From assembly GCF_014237875.1 (NCBI RefSeq), contig NZ_JACJVJ010000001.1:484501-548500 (forward strand): a stretch of 64,000 nt of DNA, read 5' to 3'. The translations under genes and the position numbers were made by a program. Every line of letters starts with the position of its first letter. The stretch's first letter is position 1. Below are positions 55,720 through 64,000 of this stretch, piece after piece. The notes below the pieces were generated by a model. It saw nothing but the letters and a program-made list of their open reading frames with translations. It searched no databases and had not been told where the DNA came from. The DNA is from Parasphingopyxis marina (lineage in GTDB: Bacteria; Pseudomonadota; Alphaproteobacteria; Sphingomonadales; Sphingomonadaceae).

Positions 55720-56817
55720 TCATGATCGCCCGACTGAATCCGCTTTCCTTTGAGTTCCGCCATCGTCGATCGAAATCACATGGAGAATCTCGTCCGATTT
55801 GAAGCCGATTGCGCTTGGGCAGGCTGTTGCGGGGAGGAAGGTCACGTCGAACAATTCGGTGACGATCCCCTCTATACGCAGCCAGTTGGCGATCGTCCCG
55901 CTCTCGATATCGACGATCAGGACGCCGCATCGCGGCTCCGCGTCGCGTTCGCGCAGCCCATCTTCAAGCGGCAGTCCACTGAACGTTGCATTTTCACGCG
56001 GCAGGGAGATTCCGATCGCTGCGAAGCCATCGTGGAATGACAGGCCGCGTGCATAGCCCGGGCAGAAGCAGATCGGTCTGAATTCGCCAGCTTCCGCGTC
56101 GAACCAGCCGAATTCGCCGGTGCCCGCGTTCAGGAGATAGAGCCGCCCATCATGCCAGCGCGGGCTGTGCGGCATCGACAGTCCATCGAGAAGGATTGCG
56201 CCGGTTTCGACGTCGATCAGCAGGCCGCCGCTGACGCGACCATCGCGCCAGCCCTCGGCGGTGTCCGACCGCGAAGCCGCGGTCGCGAAAGCGGGCTTCC
56301 CGTTCTTGGTGGCCATGCCGTTGAGATGGCATCGGTCCTCGGCCACGAGCTGCGAGATGAAGGGCGGCTGCCAGAGGGGCCGAAAGCTGTGGCCTTCGCT
56401 GACTTCGCCAATGCATGAAAAGCGCGTTGCGACAAAGCTCGGCGTCTTCTCGGCGTCGATGCCAATATCGTGAATATCCAGATCGCCGGTTATCCAGCTA
56501 TTATGCGGACAATATAGCCGATCGTATAGATCGTCGGCCTTTTGCCCCGGCGGCAGGACATTATCGAAGCGGAAAATCTGATACTGCGTCGCCAGCACCA
56601 AGGTGTTCGCGTCGGGGGATACGGCTATCCCCATTGGCCGCTGAAACGTTCGCTCGAAGATCGACATCGCACCATCGTCTTTACGGCCGATCAAAAAAAG
56701 CTTGTTGGCTTGGTAGGTGCTAATCGCGATCGAGAGGTTATGACTGCCGAGCCAGCTCGTGAAGTGGCGCGAAGCGCCGATCTTCAGCTCCGTTTTTTTG
56801 TCTTCGGCCATACGCAC
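55720..56817 (-). CDS. TIGR03032/DUF4915 family protein
   Basis: 365 residues, no signal. SIAISTYQANKLFLIGRK, FERTFQRPMGIAVSPDANTL, HNSWITGDLDIHDIGID, FVATRFSCIGEV, EDRCHLNGMA and LSMPHSPRWHDGRLYLLNAG are the conserved steps of TIGR03032, a beta-propeller-like family. It lies between RTX genes, as relatives often do. The function is unknown. Confidence 0.85.
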   Translation of the reverse strand: MRMAEDKKTELKIGASRHFTSWLGSHNLSIAISTYQANKLFLIGRKDDGAMSIFERTFQRPMGIAVSPDANTLVLATQYQIFRFDNVLPPGQKADDLYDRLYCPHNSWITGDLDIHDIGIDAEKTPSFVATRFSCIGEVSEGHSFRPLWQPPFISQLVAEDRCHLNGMATKNGKPAFATAASRSDTAEGWRDGRVSGGLLIDVETGAILLDGLSMPHSPRWHDGRLYLLNAGTGEFGWFDAEAGEFRPICFCPGYARGLSFHDGFAAIGISLPRENATFSGLPLEDGLRERDAEPRCGVLIVDIESGTIANWLRIEGIVTELFDVTFLPATACPSAIGFKSDEILHVISIDDGGTQRKADSVGRS

Positions 56818-56922
56818 CTTCGCTCGTGTTCGGACTGTCGATATCAGCCGCAGCTTACACTGTTGTGCGAAAGTTTCGCGGCTTTCGATTTCCGTTTCTG
56901 CGCCGTCAGAATCTGGCGCCGG

Positions 56923-57252
56923 CTATAGGAAGAAATCCGCCTCGGTGAGCGTAACAGTGGGTTCGAGCCGGATGACGAAATCCCTGCCGGTGCCGCCGTC
57001 GATCAAGTCACTGCCGAGGCCGCCAAGGATCGAATCGTTCCCGCCCAGCCCGAAGATCGTATCGGCGCCATCGCCGCCCCTGATGGCGTCTCGGCCATTG
57101 CCCGCCCAGGTGATCAGCGTCGCGAAGGGGTTGAATATTACATAGTCGGAGCCGGTGAGGGAATCGTCGCCTTCGAGGCCGTCGATAATATTGAACTCGC
57201 CCGGCGTCCCGACGATCGTGTCGTCGCCGGATGTTCCCACATGATTGGCCAT
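56923..57252 (-). CDS. Mini RTX protein with internal deletion
   Basis: 109 residues. It starts like an RTX protein ([18 protein letters not shown]), has five or six nonapeptide-like repeats ([20 protein letters not shown]) and ends [25 protein letters not shown]. The joint GRD/DFxIRL lacks the ~110 residues found between these motifs in the two large RTX proteins. It is either a minimal secreted calcium binder or a deleted gene. Confidence 0.65.
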   Translation of the reverse strand: MANHVGTSGDDTIVGTPGEFNIIDGLEGDDSLTGSDYVIFNPFATLITWAGNGRDAIRGGDGADTIFGLGGNDSILGGLGSDLIDGGTGRDFVIRLEPTVTLTEADFFL

Positions 57253-57351
57253 CGCATTGCCTCAAGCTGCTGATGCTATGACAGGCCTAGTCGGCGGTGC
57301 GGCGATACTTTGAAAACGGGCAAGGAATTATTCCGGCAACTGAAATTCGAA

Positions 57352-57389
57352 CAAAAAGCGCCCCGCGGCCGGAGTAACCGCGGGGCGCT
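57352..57389 (-). terminator. Rho-independent terminator of the RTX gene
   Basis: AGCGCCCCGCGG (57357-57368) pairs perfectly with CCGCGGGGCGCT (57378-57389). On the minus strand TTTTTG follows (57356-57352). It terminates gene 57419-59230. Confidence 0.9.
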
Positions 57390-57418
57390 TCCTGCAGGGT
57401 TGCAAGTCTGCAGGGGGG

Positions 57419-59230
57419 TCAGACCAGGAAATCGGCCGTCGTCAGTGTCACCTGATCGTCGAGGCGGATGATGAAATCGGCTGCGCCGTCGCCATCGGTA
57501 TCGCCGAAAACGCGGGTTTCGCCGCCGACCTGCTCGTAGCGCAGCTCGCCCGCGGTTCCCGTGAAGGCATCGGTGCCGACGAAGGTGAAGGCGTCATCTT
57601 CGCCGCCCGCGATCGCGTCCATGGTACGCAGGTCGATCCGGTCGCCATCGGACTGGCTGAAATCGAGGATCATGTCGGCATTGCCGAGCACGTCCGAACT
57701 GTCGCCGTCGCCGAACAGGAAGCGGTCGGCACCGGCGCCGCCGGTCATCGTATCGCGGCCTGCACCGCCGATCAGCGTGTCGACGCCCTCGCCACCGTCG
57801 AGAATGTCGGTGTCCGCGCCGCCCTCGAGCCGGTCGTTGCCGATACCGCCGGACAGCTGGTCGAAGCCGTCCATGCCGCGCAGCAGATCGTTGCCCTCGC
57901 CGCCGATGATATTGTCGCCGCCGCCATTGCCGTTGATCGTGTCGTTGCCGATGCTGCCATCGAGCGTATCGGCGCCGCCGCTGCCGACGAGCAGGTTATC
58001 GAGTTCGTTGCCCGTGCCGTTGCGCGCGGTGGGGCCGACCAGCCGCAGCTCCTCGACATTATTCTCGAGCGTGTAGTTGTCGATATAGACGCGGGCGATG
58101 TCATAGCCCTCATCGGCATTTTCGGTGATCGTGTCACCGGCCTGCTGGACATAATAGATGTCGTCGCCCGTGCCGCCGACCATCAGGTCGTCGCCGCCCG
58201 CACCGATCAGCGTGTCGTTAAAGGCATTGCCGTGCAATTCGTCATTGCCGTTGCCGCCATGGAGACGGTCCGCGCCGTCGCCGCCGTGCATCGTGTCGGC
58301 GCCATTGCCGCCGCTCATCACGTCGTCGCCGCCATTGCCGGACATCGTGTTGTCGGCGCTATTGCCGATCAGCGTATCGTTGAATTCCGACCCGATCAGA
58401 TTCTCGATGCCGGTGAGCTCGTCGCCCTCGGCATCGCCGCCGGCGCCGATGCCCTGGCCGAGATTGACGTTCACCGCGCTGCCCGATGCCGAATAATCGG
58501 CGGTATCGGTGCCCTCGCCGCCGTCAAGCGTATCGGCGCCCGCGGATCCGATCAGCGTGTCGTTGCCGCCCAGGCCGCGCAGCACATCGTCGCCGCCCGC
58601 ACCGTTGAAGACATCGTCGCCGGCGCCGCCCTGCAACAGGTCGGAACCGCCGGCGCCGGTCACCGTGTCGCCGAGATCGCCGCCATACCAGACCAACTGT
58701 TCGATATTCGAATAGGTCGAGCCGTCGTCGAGCGTGCCGCCGGCGCCGGTGAAGGTCCAGTCGACGGGCGCGCCCCAATCGGCGGCCGAAAGGAACAGCG
58801 TATCGGTGTCGTCGCCGCCGTCGAGCGAATCGACGCCCTGGCCGAGGCTATGGATGAGGAGATCGTCGCCGCTGCCGCCCGATACGCTGTCGTTGCCGGG
58901 GCCGCCGCGGATCACATCGTCGCCGCTGCCGCCATCGATGGTATCATCGCCCTCGCCGCCATCGACGATGTCGTTACCGCCCAGCGCCGAGATGTTGTCG
59001 TTGCCGCCGCGGCCATCGATATTGTCGCCAAGGGGCGTACCGAGCAGAAGCGGATCGCCCAGCTCCGTGCCGTTGATGACGATACCGCCCGAGGGGAACA
59101 GGGTAATTTCGACCGAAAGATCGGGGAGGTCCCCGTCGATATCGATTCCCAATATGCCCAGAATATCGAGGTTGAGACTGCTGAGGTCGAGGTTGTTGAT
59201 CGTGTAGTTGTGCAACGGGGGACGTGGCAT
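57419..59230 (-). CDS. RTX calcium-binding secreted protein
   Basis: 603 residues. About 90 N-terminal residues (HNYTINNLDLSSLNLDILGI; LPDLSVEITLFPSGGIVING) have no known domain. Then come many RTX nonapeptides in blocks (GGEGDDTIDGGSGDDVIRGG; GGNGADTMHGGDGADRLHGG), with a spacer QQAGDTITENADEGYD ... EELRLVGPTAR shared with the FG-GAP/RTX protein. The end YEQVGGETRVFGDTDGDG, ADFIIRLDDQVTLTTADFLV is the putative T1SS signal. GGGAGCAAGAG precedes the ATG (MPRPPLHNY). Secreted; role unknown. Confidence 0.85.
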   Translation of the reverse strand: MPRPPLHNYTINNLDLSSLNLDILGILGIDIDGDLPDLSVEITLFPSGGIVINGTELGDPLLLGTPLGDNIDGRGGNDNISALGGNDIVDGGEGDDTIDGGSGDDVIRGGPGNDSVSGGSGDDLLIHSLGQGVDSLDGGDDTDTLFLSAADWGAPVDWTFTGAGGTLDDGSTYSNIEQLVWYGGDLGDTVTGAGGSDLLQGGAGDDVFNGAGGDDVLRGLGGNDTLIGSAGADTLDGGEGTDTADYSASGSAVNVNLGQGIGAGGDAEGDELTGIENLIGSEFNDTLIGNSADNTMSGNGGDDVMSGGNGADTMHGGDGADRLHGGNGNDELHGNAFNDTLIGAGGDDLMVGGTGDDIYYVQQAGDTITENADEGYDIARVYIDNYTLENNVEELRLVGPTARNGTGNELDNLLVGSGGADTLDGSIGNDTINGNGGGDNIIGGEGNDLLRGMDGFDQLSGGIGNDRLEGGADTDILDGGEGVDTLIGGAGRDTMTGGAGADRFLFGDGDSSDVLGNADMILDFSQSDGDRIDLRTMDAIAGGEDDAFTFVGTDAFTGTAGELRYEQVGGETRVFGDTDGDGAADFIIRLDDQVTLTTADFLV

Positions 59231-59540
59231 CTCTTGCTCCCAAAGATTTGGCGCCTTGCGCTCTGAAGGGGGCATATTGCCCATCTTCGGTTGAACGACA
59301 TGGCCCGTCTGCGGGAACGGCAAATTACGGAAAATGCGAAGAAAAAATCCGGCCGCCCCCTTTTTGCCAATGGCGGAAATGCGGGGGCCCGGCGGGGAAA
59401 GCGGGAGCGCCGGTAAACGGAATGTTTACGCAACAATATTTCGTTCACCCAAACTTTACGCAGATTTCGCATATCGGCTCATGGGCGATCGGTTGCGATT
59501 CGCCGATAAAGTTCGGGGGGGTGACAGGAGATTTGTCGCC
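59231..59540 (+). other. 310-nt divergent intergenic region
   Basis: Between the RTX gene and the Phd-PAS gene. No gene seen. It is AT-richer near 59400-59480 and must hold both promoters; no -35/-10 pair could be assigned with confidence. An in-frame ATG at 59481 would lengthen the Phd-PAS gene by 20 codons. Confidence 0.5.
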
Positions 59541-60473
59541 GTGAACTATTTGGGATCCCCGAACTTTCCGTCAGAGGCCGCGGAGGATGGCGACATCGCC
59601 GAAAGCGGCGCGGAGCAGGTTACCGCGACCGAGATGACTCGGAATTTCCGTCACTGGCAGGAGCGCGCGCGCAGCTGCCCGATCGCGATCACCCATCATG
59701 GCTCGCCCCGATCCTATCTCGTGTCGGCAACGCACTATCGTCAGATGGGCGGTTCTGGCGGCGGCGGCAAACAGGCGAATGCCGGCGCGCTGCGCTTTGC
59801 GATCGACCAGATAGGCGAACATCTGGTCGTCGTCGACGATCGCTGGGACGTCCAACTCGTCAATTCCGCCGCCGAGGCGCATCTCGGGCAGTCGCAGGCG
59901 GCGCTGATCGGGCGCAATTTTTTCACGACCTTTCCCGAGCTTTGCAATTCCTACACGGCGGACCGGATGCGCGAGGCGCAGGAAGCCCGCACAATGATCG
60001 AATTCGAAGCGCCGTCTTCGGTCAGCCCGGGCCGGACGATGTCCTTCCGGCTGTTCCCGTTCGGCAAGGGGCTCGCCATTCGCGTCCGCGATATCAGCGA
60101 ACAGGCGCGCTACCGCCGCTATTTCGCCGAGCGGGAAAGCACCTATGCGGCGCTCGCCGCGCATGGCGGGGTCGCGCTCGGCAGGATCAACATGCGCGGG
60201 CGGTTCGAGGATTTCATCGCCAGCACCACCGAGCTGCTGGGCGTGCGCGAGGACGGGCTGTTCGGCATGCGCTTTGCCGATATCTTCCCGACCGAACGGC
60301 GCGTCGAGGCCAATGACGCCGTGGAGGCGGCGCTTGGCGGCAAGCCCCTGGCGATCGATACCGAGATACTGAAAGCCGGGATGGGGAAGGTCCGGGTCCG
60401 GCTGGCGCTTGCGCCCACCTATTCGACGATGGCGATCGAGAGCGCGACCTTCGTCATCACCCCGGCCGCCTAG
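59541..60473 (+). CDS. PAS-domain protein with Phd/YefM-like N-terminus
   Basis: 310 residues. Residues ~28-75 (TATEMTRNFRHWQERARSCP, IAITHHGSPRSYLVSATHY) look like the Phd/YefM antitoxin fold. Two PAS-like regions follow: FAIDQIGEHLVVVDDRWDVQ and LGRINMRGRFEDFIASTTEL. There is no kinase, cyclase or toxin gene. AGGAG lies 9 nt before the GTG. It could be a DNA-binding sensor in which PAS domains replace the toxin-binding part. This is inference. Confidence 0.72.
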   Translation: MNYLGSPNFPSEAAEDGDIAESGAEQVTATEMTRNFRHWQERARSCPIAITHHGSPRSYLVSATHYRQMGGSGGGGKQANAGALRFAIDQIGEHLVVVDDRWDVQLVNSAAEAHLGQSQAALIGRNFFTTFPELCNSYTADRMREAQEARTMIEFEAPSSVSPGRTMSFRLFPFGKGLAIRVRDISEQARYRRYFAERESTYAALAAHGGVALGRINMRGRFEDFIASTTELLGVREDGLFGMRFADIFPTERRVEANDAVEAALGGKPLAIDTEILKAGMGKVRVRLALAPTYSTMAIESATFVITPAA

Positions 60474-60478
60474 CGCGG

Positions 60479-61297
60479 TCAATCCAGCGGACGGCCCGCC
60501 CGCCCGGCCAGCTCGACGATATATTGCCAGGCGACGCGGCCCGAACGGCCACCCCGCCGCGTCGCCCAGCCGATCGCATCGGCCTCGTCGAAATCCAGCC
60601 CGAAATGCGCGGCATAGGCGGCGACGATGGCGACATAATCGCCCTGGTTGGCGGCGTGGAAGCCGAGGCTCAGCCCGAACCGGTCGGCCAGCGCCAGCGA
60701 ATCGTCGCGGGCGTCGCGCGGGTTCACCGGATCGTCCTGTTCGGCCATCGAGCGCGGCACGATATGGCGGCGGTTCGACGTGATATAGAGCCGCATATTG
60801 GCCGGCCGCGCCTCGGCCCCGCCCTCGAGCAGCGAGCGCAACGCCCGCGCCGCGCCATTGTCGCCGTCGAACCCGATATCGTCGATGAACAGGATGAAGG
60901 CACGGGGCACGTCTTCCAGCAGGCCGAAGAGCGCGGGCAGGGTTTCCAGCCGGTCTGGCGCGACCTCGACGAGCGCGATCGTCTCGCCTTCCTTCTGCAG
61001 CGCCGCGACCGCGCTTTTCGCCAGCATCGACTTGCCCGATCCGCGTGACCCCCAAAGCAGGATATCATGGGCGGCGGCGCCCTGGGAAAGCCGCCGCGAA
61101 TTTTCGAGCACCGCGGCCTTTTGCGCTTCGATGCCGGTGAGGAGCGCAATCGGCAGCGGCGCGAAATGGCGGGCGGCCTCCAGCACCTCGCCGCGCCACA
61201 CATAGGCGGGCGCAGCCATCGGATCGGCGGCCGCGGCGGGCGGCGGCGCGATACGGTCCAGCGCATCGGCGATGCGGGAGAGCATGTCGTCGGTCAT
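60479..61297 (-). CDS. DUF815 AAA+ ATP-binding protein
   Basis: 272 residues. Walker A LLWGSRGSGKSMLAKSAV, Walker B FILFIDDIGFDGDNGAARAL, sensor region RLYITSNRRHIVPRSMAEQD and HAANQGDYVAIVAAYAAHFG follow the DUF815 family. These small AAA proteins are widespread and uncharacterised. Cytosolic. Confidence 0.88.
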   Translation of the reverse strand: MTDDMLSRIADALDRIAPPPAAAADPMAAPAYVWRGEVLEAARHFAPLPIALLTGIEAQKAAVLENSRRLSQGAAAHDILLWGSRGSGKSMLAKSAVAALQKEGETIALVEVAPDRLETLPALFGLLEDVPRAFILFIDDIGFDGDNGAARALRSLLEGGAEARPANMRLYITSNRRHIVPRSMAEQDDPVNPRDARDDSLALADRFGLSLGFHAANQGDYVAIVAAYAAHFGLDFDEADAIGWATRRGGRSGRVAWQYIVELAGRAGRPLD

Positions 61298-61364
61298 GGG
61301 TGCCTCATAGCCTCAAAACTCACCGTCGTTCCAGCGAAGGCTGGCGCCGGGGCGCGAGAGTGGC

Positions 61365-63337
61365 CTAGCTGGCCGCGCGCCGCGCGGCCGCCAGCCGTTC
61401 GGCGATATGCGCGTCGCCGGGCGCCAGGCTCTGCGCCTTTTCCAGCAGTTCGAGGCCGAGCGTGCGGTCCTGGCCGCTGTCGAACAGAACCCAGCCGTAT
61501 ATCTCGCTGGTCGAGGCGTTCATCGGCACGAGCAGATAGGCCCGGCGGGCGAGCGCGACGGCATGTTCGTCGTCGCCGAGTTCGTGGCGGGCCCAGGCGA
61601 GATTGGCGAGGATCGCGGCGTCGCGGTCGCCGACCCGCAGCCTCAGCTGTTCGAGGATCGCGGCGGCCTGCTGCCAGCGCCCGGCGGACAGGTTCAGCTG
61701 CGCGGCAACCATTGCCGTCGAGAGGTTGCGCGGGTTCTGCTGGCGGAACAGGCTGAGCGTACGCAGCGCCTCCTCCGCCTGGCCGGCGCGCAGCAGGGTA
61801 TCGATCATGCGCAGCGCCACGGCCTCCGAAAAGCGGATATTGGCGGCGCTCGCATAGGCGGCGGCGGCATCGCCATAGCGGCCTGCCGCGCCCAGCGCGT
61901 CGCCGTACAGGATATGCGCGTCCGGGGCGCCGGGATTGTCGGCGCGCAGCCGCTGGGCGCGGGCGACGGCATCGCCGGTCCGGCCCTGGGCCAGCGCCGC
62001 GCGGATCGCGGCCACCTCGGCAGGCGCGCCGCCGGCCGGCTCCGCGACGAGGCTGAAATCGGTGGCCGCCGCGATCGGGGTCAGCCCGGCGCGGATCGGC
62101 CGCGCGGCCCGATCGAGATAGGGCGCAGCGCGCTCAAGATCGCCGCGCCGCTCCCAGGCGCGGCCGGCCAGGGTCAGCACATAGGTGTCGGCATCGGGAC
62201 GGTCGGCGATCGGCGTCAACGCGGCGAGCGCGGCGCGCATGTCGCCCGCGCGGAACTGCGCGGCACCGAGCAGCCGCTGCGCCGTGCGGTTGGCGGGCTG
62301 CTCTTCGAGCAGGCTTTCGAGCCGCCGGATCGTCGCCTGGTAATTCTCCTGCTCGAAATCGATGCCGGCTTCGAGCAGCATCATCGAGGGCCGGCCGTCG
62401 AGTACGCCGCCGGTCAGCATGGTCAGCCTCCGCGCGAGGGTGAAGTTGCGCGCGCGCGCGGCGAGCACGGCCTGCAGATAGCGCGCCCCGGCGTTGGAGG
62501 GATCGACGGCGAGGATCGCCCGCGTGCCCGCGAGCATATCGGCCATGCGTCCGATTTCGCCCAGGGTGGCCGTGCGTTCGAGCATCGCCACGATATTGTC
62601 GTCGTCGATTTCGATCGCCCGCTCGAACCAGGCCAGGCTGGCGACCAGGCCATATTGCTGGCGCACGAGCCGGCCCTTGACGATCAGCGCCTCGATATTG
62701 TCGCTATCGAGGTCGAGCGCCCGGTCGATGGCCGCGATCGCGCCCGCCTGCTCGCCGGTCGAGAGACGGAAATCGGCGATGTCGATCCAGAGCTCGGGAT
62801 CGTCCCCGTCGGCTTCGATCGCCAGGGTGAAGGCATCGGCCGCGGCCTCGGAATCGCCAAGCGCCATATAGGCGCGGCCGCGCACGCGCGCCGCGTTGCC
62901 GAAAAATTCGGGATCGACCGCCGCGCCGCGGGTCACCGCAAGCGCGGTCTGCGGGTCGCCGGAGAGCAGCGCCGCTTCGCCGGCCAGATGGCGCGTGCGG
63001 GTTTCGGAAACGCCCGCGCGGGTCGCTCGCTCCACCGTGCCGCGCGCCGCCTCGCCCTGGCCGAGCGCGATCTGCGCGCGCGCGAGCATCCGCCAGGCCG
63101 CTTCGTTTCCGGGGTCATGATCGACGGCGTTCATTGCCTCGACGCGCGCGGCAGCGAAATCGCCTTCGGCCTCATAGGCCTGCGCCCTGGCCAGCGCGCC
63201 TGCGGGATCGGGGCCGCGGCCGATCACGAACCAGGCGGCAAGCAGCGCCAGCATCAGCAGCGCAAGAGCTCCGAAGATCCGCGTCAGCGGGATCGGCGCG
63301 ATGCTGCGCCGGCTTTTCGTGCGCCTGCGCCGTCGGG

Positions 63338-63341
<4 letters not shown>
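61365..63341 (-). CDS. TPR-repeat membrane protein, PrsT-like
   Basis: 658 residues with an N-terminal anchor (RIFGALALLMLALLAAWFVI), then at least ten TPR motifs (e.g. ALARAQAYEAEGDFAAARVE and [20 protein letters not shown]). It overlaps the stop of the sigma-54 regulator by 4 nt (ATGA). The pair matches prsR-prsT of the XrtA/PEP-CTERM exopolysaccharide system of Sphingomonadales, so PrsT-like is the best call. The family is about 900 residues, longer than here. Confidence 0.7.

Positions 63342-64000
<659 letters not shown>

Overview
The window is high-GC, densely packed DNA from an alphaproteobacterium. I infer the order Sphingomonadales from the gene mix: UrcA and CHRD secreted proteins, DUF4345/DUF2721/DUF4199 membrane proteins, a TonB hemin receptor paired with DUF6607, and a PrsR/PrsT-type regulator with a TPR protein. 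Genes are short, often overlap by 1-4 nt, and stop/start couplings (ATGA, TGATG) are frequent. No rRNA, tRNA, transposase, integrase or CRISPR array was seen.

Layout. 1-4.8 kb: the 3' end of uvrB, an S10 carboxypeptidase, a methyltransferase and three tandem paralogous lipoproteins. 4.8-5.05 kb: an 18-codon ORF with a 14-nt perfect Shine-Dalgarno, followed by hairpins and a strong terminator. 5.1-10.7 kb: a three-gene membrane operon, an MFS pump, a TauE-like protein and a JmjC/cupin oxygenase. 10.7-14.0 kb: four neighbouring genes for Tat-exported proteins made almost entirely of a TDSDxGxxADPxGxGRG repeat, the first coupled to a periplasmic rhodanese. 14-19.3 kb: DUF985, GFA, two CHRD proteins, SHOCT, CspA and an HTH protein. 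19.4-22.2 kb: an AT-rich three-gene island that looks like a Kiwa (KwaA/KwaB) defence pair plus a DUF2235 hydrolase, next to a second copy of the uvrA 3' end. 22.3-29.5 kb: a SHOCT gene, uvrA, a diguanylate cyclase, a transglutaminase, an esterase and UrcA.

29.6-37.8 kb: a truncated gene, a LytS/LytTR two-component pair, a betaine operon (glycine/sarcosine methyltransferase, sarcosine/dimethylglycine methyltransferase and BCCT carrier), a small acidic protein with an EcfG-like promoter, and a mannose-6-phosphate isomerase. 37.8-47.4 kb: secreted proteins, a NUDIX enzyme, an M15 peptidase, chorismate mutase, an FAD monooxygenase, a PhoPQ-like system with a PepSY-like protein, and a membrane LuxR regulator. 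47.6-50.9 kb: a hemin uptake operon with a Fur-like site. 51-59.2 kb: a Uup ATPase and a group of RTX proteins around a TIGR03032 protein. 59.5-64 kb: a Phd-PAS protein, a DUF815 ATPase, a TPR protein and the 3' part of a sigma-54 regulator.

The betaine operon suggests a saline or marine habitat. The most interesting parts are the Tat repeat cluster, the Kiwa-like island with its hydrolase and uvrA scar, and the small ORF at 4.9 kb. All functional assignments come from reading motifs by eye; no database search was run.
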